A stretch of 11,469 nucleotides of DNA from Baffinella frigidus (Eukaryota > Cryptophyceae > Cryptomonadales > Baffinellaceae), in the NCBI GenBank assembly GCA_026770585.1, contig MU646333.1, forward strand, positions 256,930 to 268,398, in the 5' to 3' direction. Below the pieces are notes generated by a model. It ran no database searches and was not told where the DNA came from. It saw only the letters and a program-made list of their open reading frames with translations. A program made the translations under genes and the position numbers. Of this stretch, positions 7,392 through 11,469 are shown one piece after another; the first letter of the stretch is position 1, and every line of letters begins with the position of its first letter.

Positions 7392-7468
7392 GTGTGAGGA
7401 CCGGGTCCGGGATGGGCCCGCCTCAGGGGAAAAGGGCTCCGGGCCCATCCCGGACCCGGTCCTCACAC
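7392..7468. repeat. Perfect 29-bp inverted repeat with 19-bp loop
   Basis: The left arm 7392-7420 (starting GTGTGAGGACCGGGTCC) is the exact reverse complement of 7440-7468. The loop (7421-7439) is purine-rich with GGGGAAAAGGG. The GC-rich 29-bp stem has no mismatch. It is flanked by diverged direct repeats (7323-7352 and 7472-7502, sharing GATACA and AGAGGTT-like blocks). It could be a recently formed foldback insertion or encode a hairpin RNA. Confidence 0.9.
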
Positions 7469-8565
7469 AGCGCGACAGTGGACTCCAGATACAAGAGGTT
7501 CAGAAAAAATGTACAGGGTATGTTGGAGCGACTGAGCCTTAGTCTCCAGAGTTGGGGTCCTTCCGGGTAGCACTGCTCTACAAGAGTGAACCGAGTGGTA
7601 GGAAGCTACATGTAGGCGGAGTGAATTCCCGTTCCTTGACTGAGCTAAATCCTCGCCCCACCCCTCTTCCTTGACTGAGCTAAACCCACGCACCATCCCC
7701 CCTTGACTGAGCTAAATCCACGGCGCCGGGCGCTTGGGGAGTACACTGTACTCGTCGGCATCATTCAAGTCCAGTCCCTCGCTCGTACCACGATCTTCAG
7801 CCTTGGCCGTCGAGCGCATCCTGGCTGGAAGAAGCTTCGCTGTGTCCCTACGCGGAGCGGGGTGTTGTGCACGTGATGAATAAATCCGGTGCAACAAACG
7901 TTTTATGTGTCTCCTTGTCTTTGTACTAGATGTGCAAGTACAGAGTTACCTCGCTCAGATCCTTTAGGTCCTTCAGGTCCTCCGAGCTCCCAACATAGGC
8001 GGACACCGGAACTGATTCTGTAGAAAGGCCATGCTTCCTTTCGGATCACATCAAGCCCCCCTGTACAGAGGATCGCGGCAGAAACCGGCTAAAGGGTGCA
8101 TGTGTCCTCATCGGGCGCTGAGGTAATCCAGAGGATCTTGCTCGCACGCACACCAGGATGAAGCAAGTCGGCTGAAGGCCCATGGTATCCCATGGTTAAG
8201 CTCACAGGAGCTCCAACTACGGATACCTCAGATGTCAAACCAAACGCATATAGAGGTTTCCCCCAATGTACGGAAGTCAGCAAGCCAGCAGAGTGAGAGA
8301 GGTGGATGTGTAGGGGTTTCCCCCAGGCTGTACAGAATGTAGCTGTGCAGAGACGCATGGGGAGCGACTCGTCTCCGTAAGGGTCTACCTAGGTACAGCT
8401 ACTCTTAGCGATTCGCCTCCACCTACAGTTGCGCGACAGCACTTCCCTAACTTATACGTGTGCGTCGTTGTCCTCTCAGGCTCATACCCCACCTCTCAAT
8501 GCGACGGTCTACGTGTTCGGCTCGCCTACAGGACTCAACTAATCGCCGTCTGCTCCTTTCTGTTA
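7469..8565. other. Gene-free spacer with short repeats
   Basis: CCTTGACTGAGCTAAA occurs three times (7634, 7669, 7701). A stretch around 7871-7920 (AATAAA at 7879, then T-rich sequence) resembles a transcript or LTR 3' end, but no partner LTR or pol motif is visible. A half-terminus AGTTACCTCGCTCAG lies near 7944. GTTTCCCCCA occurs twice (about 8257 and 8318). Small open frames here (7712-7897 and 8089-8358, minus strand) show no recognised motif. Confidence 0.4.
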
Positions 8566-8820
8566 GCCCACCCACATGCGTTAGAGCCCAGCTGCGTTAG
8601 CACCCACCCCCGTTAGCACTGTCAGACACCCAACCATTATGTGCCCACCCGCATTAGCGTTCACGCGTGACGTTAGGGGGTTAGGGATTAGGGGTTGGGG
8701 TTCAGGGGCTAGGGGTTAGGGGTTAGGGGTTAGGGATTAGGGGCAGGTCACACGCATCAGAGGCAATCCACACGCGTTAGAGCTCACCCACTCTCGTCAG
8801 TGTCCACCCACACGCGTCAG
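8566..8820 (+). repeat. Degenerate CACGCGTTAG repeats around a TTAGGGG array
   Basis: Diverged units of roughly 20 bp with CCCACMCGCGTTAG or CACGCGTCAG flank a block (8673-8743) of mostly 7-bp TTAGGGG / TTAGGGA units in G-rich orientation. The TTAG ending of the flanking units suggests that the heptamer block may have arisen within, or invaded, that satellite. Confidence 0.7.
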
Positions 8821-8897
8821 TTAGTGCTTAGTGTTCAGTGTTTAGTGTTTAGTGTTTAGTGTTGAGTGCTTAGTGTTTAGTATTAAGGGTTTTAGTG
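8821..8897 (+). repeat. TTTAGTG heptamer array (variant telomere-like)
   Basis: Eleven consecutive 7-bp units run from 8821: TTAGTGC, TTAGTGT, TCAGTGT, three more TTAGTGT, TGAGTGC, TTAGTGT, TTAGTAT, TAAGGGT and TTTAGTG. The strict 7-bp period matches the telomere repeats, but GGG is replaced by GTG in nearly every unit. Confidence 0.85.
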
Positions 8898-8938
8898 CAA
8901 CTTGAGGAGGAGTCGCACCCCCCAAGACTGTACAGTGT

Positions 8939-8981
8939 ACAGGGGTACCTCGATCACAAGACAGGGGTACCTCGATCACAA
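8939..8981 (+). repeat. Tandem pair of foldback-family terminus
   Basis: ACAGGGGTACCTCGATCACA occurs at 8939 and again at 8961 (22-bp period), followed by an A9 run. It matches the TIR ACAGGGGTACCTCGCTCATAAG of the elements at 9652 and 10588, so these look like terminus-only remnants. Confidence 0.75.
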
Positions 8982-9039
8982 AAAAAAACCCGGAGAATGC
9001 AGCTGGCAAATTTTCGGGCCGAAAAACATGCTAACATTT

Positions 9040-9233
9040 CCTAAACCCTAAACCCTAAACCCTAAACCCTAAACCCTAAACCCTAAACCCTAAACCCTAA
9101 ACCCTAAACCCTAAACCCTAAATCCTAAACCCTAAACCCTAAACCTCAAACCCTACACCCTAAACCCAAACCCTAAACCCCTAAACCCCACACTCTAAGC
9201 CCTACACCCTCAACTCTAAACCCTCAACCCTAA
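9040..9233 (-). repeat. Interstitial CCCTAAA telomere-type array
   Basis: Over a dozen near-perfect CCCTAAA heptamers (9041-9150) grade into degenerate units (CCCTCAA, CCCTACA, CCCCTAAA) toward 9233. This is the purest telomere-type block in the window, in C-rich orientation on the plus strand. Confidence 0.95.
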
Positions 9234-10477
9234 GACAGGTCGGGACGTCAAGACCGGAATTTTGTAGTATGGAGGGGAGTGAGGGGTTTGTTGAGGTGTG
9301 TGGAGGAGTGCAAGGATTACATTCAATGTCCACTCACACAGAGTTGAGCGCGTGCCTTAATTTCACCGAATTGTTCAAGTTTCGTCATCATCTAACGCTC
9401 TTGCGGGCCTTACATTTTAGGACCGCACACCCAACGCTTTCTTTGCGTTTCTTGAATTTAAAGCCCACACACCGACGGGTTTCAAAAAGCCGTACCTTAA
9501 TTTCAAGTAATCTCTGTAGGAACAACCACGTGTCCCAACTGATGGCCTACCGTAGGGTCCTATGGATTATCCTATGGATTATCCACTCATGGATTGTTGA
9601 CAAAATCCCTTTGAAGGCCGCTGTGTAGGACTAGGACCTACGCCTGTAAACGTACCTCGCTCATAAGAAAAGGGTACCTCGCCCATAAGAAAGTGCCTCC
9701 CCCTAGGACCCCACAGTAGGGGGGGGGGGGCTGTTTCTATGCGCGAGGTACCCCTGTAATGGCCCGAGGCGGGCTCTTCCTGGGAGGTTGTGGAGGGGAA
9801 AGAGTAGGTTACGGAAGGGAAAGGGTGTAGACTCTACACGGAGACTCGAAGAGTTTCGATGCTTTGTTCACCACACTCGCCCCCACCTTTTCGAGAGATG
9901 ATGCGTTTATTTCGGATCGAAATTAAGATGGTCACCAAGTATTTCCCGCCATTATTTTCTGCCGCTGATGACTACTTGCAAGTAAAAACACACCCAATTG
10001 AGATGGTCGGTTGCCGTCTTTGAATTCATTACATTCAAGGACCGCGCTCAACTCAGCCGGTGTGCAGTCCCATATTTAAACCAAAGGCTAATCTCGCTTT
10101 CGTGCGCCCTTCCCAGCGCCGAAACCCCCGCACTGCGAAACTCGGTCGGTATGCTGTCCTTAACTTAAGGCACACAGACAAATGCGTCCCCTTGCGGCGC
10201 GTGTCCTTGCATTGTGTGTACTTAATCGCGAGTAACTCTTGCAGGACCTAAACACCAAAAAAATCCCAGCCAGCGCTGGCAGGGCCCGAGGGAAACGGAC
10301 AGCGCCCATGTTTCACAAACGAGGAACCCATTGTGTACCTCATAGCCAGCCGCTACGCAGTAAAACACATTCCCTTTGTCGCTACATGTATCGTTCCTTG
10401 TGCGTCCAACAAAAAAAAACTCGTTCATGCCCTCCACACACGTGCACTGTCTGAGAGCGTTGCTGGCGCTGGGTTTC
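9234..10477. other. Gene-free spacer with dispersed repeat fragments
   Basis: No gene is recognised. CCTACCGTAGGGTCCTATGG lies at 9547 and CCTATGGATTATC occurs twice nearby. GAGTTGAGCGCG at about 9342 has an inverted partner near 10045-10056. AGATGGTC occurs at about 9928 and 10001. GTGTACTTAATCGCGAGTA at about 10216-10234 is identical to the right terminus at 10569-10587. Frames at 9269-9628 and 10060-10503 lack motifs and overlap these repeats. Confidence 0.4.
9652..9757. mobile_element. Foldback element, CAGGGGTACCTCGC family (copy 1)
   Basis: The left side carries GTACCTCGCTCATAAGAAA and then GGGTACCTCGCCCATAAGAAA (two tandem termini, 9653-9691). The right side CTGTTTCTATGCGCGAGGTACCCCTG (9731-9756) is their reverse complement with a few changes. 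The centre has CCCCTAGGACC and a long G run. It is non-coding and about 106 bp, and looks like a MITE-type element with a duplicated left end. Confidence 0.7.
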
Positions 10478-10588
10478 CAGGGGTAACTCGCGACTGAGGA
10501 CACACACCGGCCCTAGGGTGGGCCCAGGCTCCTAGGTCTAGCCCTACCGTATGACCCTATGGCGGTGCGTGTACTTAATCGCGAGTAC
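10478..10588. mobile_element. Foldback element with CGCGAGTAAC-type termini
   Basis: The left arm 10478-10516 (CAGGGGTAACTCGCGACTGA, then GGACACACACCGGCCCTAGG) pairs with the reverse complement of 10556-10588 (GTACTCGCGATTAAGTACAC and onward) with scattered mismatches. The centre contains GGGCCC, TCCTAGG and CCTACCGTATG, the family core. Terminus copies without a partner occur at 7184-7221 and 10213-10236. It abuts the next element directly. Confidence 0.7.
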
Positions 10589-10704
10589 AGGGGTACCTCG
10601 CTCATAAGAAACCGCACACCCTCTAGGACCACCGTAGGGCCCTATGGATAGCCTACTGTAGGGTCCTAGGGGGAGGTGGTTTCTTATGAGCGAGGTATCC
10701 ACTG
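10588..10704. mobile_element. Foldback element, CAGGGGTACCTCGC family (copy 2)
   Basis: The left arm 10588-10629 (CAGGGGTACCTCGCTCATAA and onward to TCTAGGACC) matches the reverse complement of 10664-10704 over about 40 bp with few mismatches. The centre holds ACCGTAGGGCCCTATGG and CCTACTGTAGGGTCCTAGG. It is about 117 bp and non-coding. The CAGGGG/CAGTGG ends recall hAT-type termini, but I see no matching 8-bp target duplication, so the superfamily is open. Confidence 0.8.
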
Positions 10705-11040
10705 TTACTTCTTAAGTTAACAGAGGTTTCACTTTTGCTTTGAGACGTCCCAATCTCGACTTTTGTCTCGGTGCGCAGCGCTCTTTACCCCCGTCACGGA
10801 TGCCATCGACATGACTTACACGGCCTCGTCAACTTTTGATAAATAAAAGGGCTCCAACCACACAGCCGCCCGCGCCAGCCTAGACACCCGGGCCTGACGA
10901 ATACATGTCTCTACCCCCCTTCCAGACCCTCTGCTCGGGCTTGACCCTTTTCAAAAAGTCCGCCGCTGTTTTCCCATCTCCCGTCACCCCCCCCCGTCCC
11001 GTGACGTCCCCCCCGGAAACCGCCCTGGCGTCAACCTGGT
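10705..11040. other. Gene-free spacer
   Basis: No gene is recognised. TAAATAAAAGGGCTCC at about 10840-10855 looks like a TATA element or a poly(A) signal, depending on context. Downstream to 11040 the sequence is GC-rich with C runs and ends at the TTTAGGG-type array. No open frame of interest follows it. Confidence 0.3.
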
Positions 11041-11394
11041 GTAGGGTTTAGGGTTTAGGGTTTGGGGTTTGGGGTTTGGGGTTAAGAGTTAAGGGTTAAG
11101 GGTTTAGGGTTTGGGGTTCGGGGTGTGGGGTTTGGGGTTTGGGGTGTAGGGTTTAGAGTGTCGGGTTTCGGGTTTAGGGTTAAGTGTTAAGTGTTGAGGG
11201 TTTGGGGTTTAGGGTTCAGGGTTCAGGGGTTCAGGTTTTAGGTTTTAGGTTTTAGGTTTTAGGGTTCAGGGTTCAGGGTTCAGGGTTTAGGGTTTGGGGT
11301 TTCGGGTTCCCGATTTCGGTTGTCGGGTTTGGGGTTTGGGGTTCCGGGTTCCGGGTTCCGGATTCAGGGTTCAGGAGTTTGGGTTCAGGGTTTA
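11041..11394 (+). repeat. Degenerate TTTAGGG-type array, G-rich orientation
   Basis: About 350 bp of degenerate units run here: TTTAGGG, TTTGGGG, TTAAGGG, TTCAGGG, TTTCGGG, TTCCGGG and a TTTTAGG run (about 11231-11262). The G-rich strand faces the right end of the window, opposite to the block at 1-77. Related units cluster in short runs, which suggests local amplification. It is followed by 75 bp of non-telomeric sequence. Confidence 0.9.
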
Positions 11395-11421
11395 CGACAA
11401 CCTCCCACGACTCAGGAAGGC

Positions 11422-11458
11422 GCTCTTCTCCACGAGATCGGCTCTTCTCCACGAGATC
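11422..11458 (+). repeat. Tandem pair of an 18-bp unit
   Basis: GCTCTTCTCCACGAGATC occurs at 11422-11439 and again at 11441-11458, one base apart. It lies just beyond the degenerate telomere-type block and may be the start of a longer array cut by the window edge. Confidence 0.8.
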
Positions 11459-11469
11459 TCCCTCCGTCC

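Noticed and set aside
7712-7897. 61-residue minus-strand frame and an LTR-like AATAAA segment
   Set aside because: No gag, protease, integrase or RT motif, no paired LTR and no primer-binding site are visible nearby.
8089-8358. 89-residue minus-strand frame with WGKPL occurring twice
   Set aside because: The repetition comes from a short DNA duplication (GTTTCCCCCA). There is no recognisable domain or coding signature.
9269-9628. 119-residue plus-strand frame
   Set aside because: It runs through the dispersed CCTACCGTAGGG repeat and shows no domain or coding composition like the two real genes.
6037-11040. tRNA, rRNA or CRISPR content
   Set aside because: I looked for tRNA T-arm-like GTTCRA sequences with matching arms and for evenly spaced repeats with unique spacers. 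Only the head-to-tail satellite and heptamer arrays were found.

Overview
The window looks like subtelomeric or repeat-rich nuclear DNA from a eukaryote, most likely a green alga or prasinophyte-like organism. The evidence is GC-rich coding sequence, a spliced nuclear gene with six exons, and many blocks of plant/green-algal-type heptamer telomere sequence (CCCTAAA/TTTAGGG and variants). I see nothing prokaryotic. The species cannot be fixed from the sequence alone.

Layout. Bases 1-77 are a CCCTACA/CCCTAAA heptamer array at the very edge of the window, in the orientation expected of a left chromosome end. A 139-bp foldback element (513-651) follows. Next is a minus-strand gene (607-1437) with an N-terminal MSP (major sperm protein-like) domain; its last 14 codons and stop lie inside the foldback arm. 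A 603-bp divergent spacer separates it from the main gene of the window. That gene is a plus-strand hnRNP A/B / Musashi / DAZAP1-type RNA-binding protein, reconstructed here as six exons between 2041 and 6036 (480 residues: two RRMs, a Gly/Met-rich region, a Q/P/Y-rich tail with four DPYAQ repeats, and the C-terminus RYHPYGR). Its introns carry decayed copies of exon 2, a 41-bp tandem repeat, microsatellites and telomere-like tracts. One intron appears to use a GC donor and has an 11-bp direct repeat at its borders.

From 6037 to the end (about 5.4 kb) I recognise no gene. This part is built from repeats: a 23/27-bp satellite (6556-6775), a perfect 29-bp inverted repeat (7392-7468), arrays of telomere-like heptamer variants (8673-8743, 8821-8897, 9040-9233, 11041-11394), and small foldback elements (about 9652-9757, 10478-10588, 10588-10704) that share the terminus CAGGGGTACCTCGC. 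The palindromic core of these elements (CCTACCGTAGGG) is also the core of the tandem repeat in intron 2 of the RRM gene, so one repeat family links genic and intergenic DNA.

The two genes have no obvious shared pathway. One is probably a cytoskeletal or membrane-contact scaffold and the other an RNA-processing or translation regulator. Their head-to-head arrangement suggests a shared promoter region. The most noteworthy material is the repeat biology: tandem exon debris, TSD-like intron borders, the dispersed foldback family, and divergent heptamer arrays facing outward at both ends of the window.
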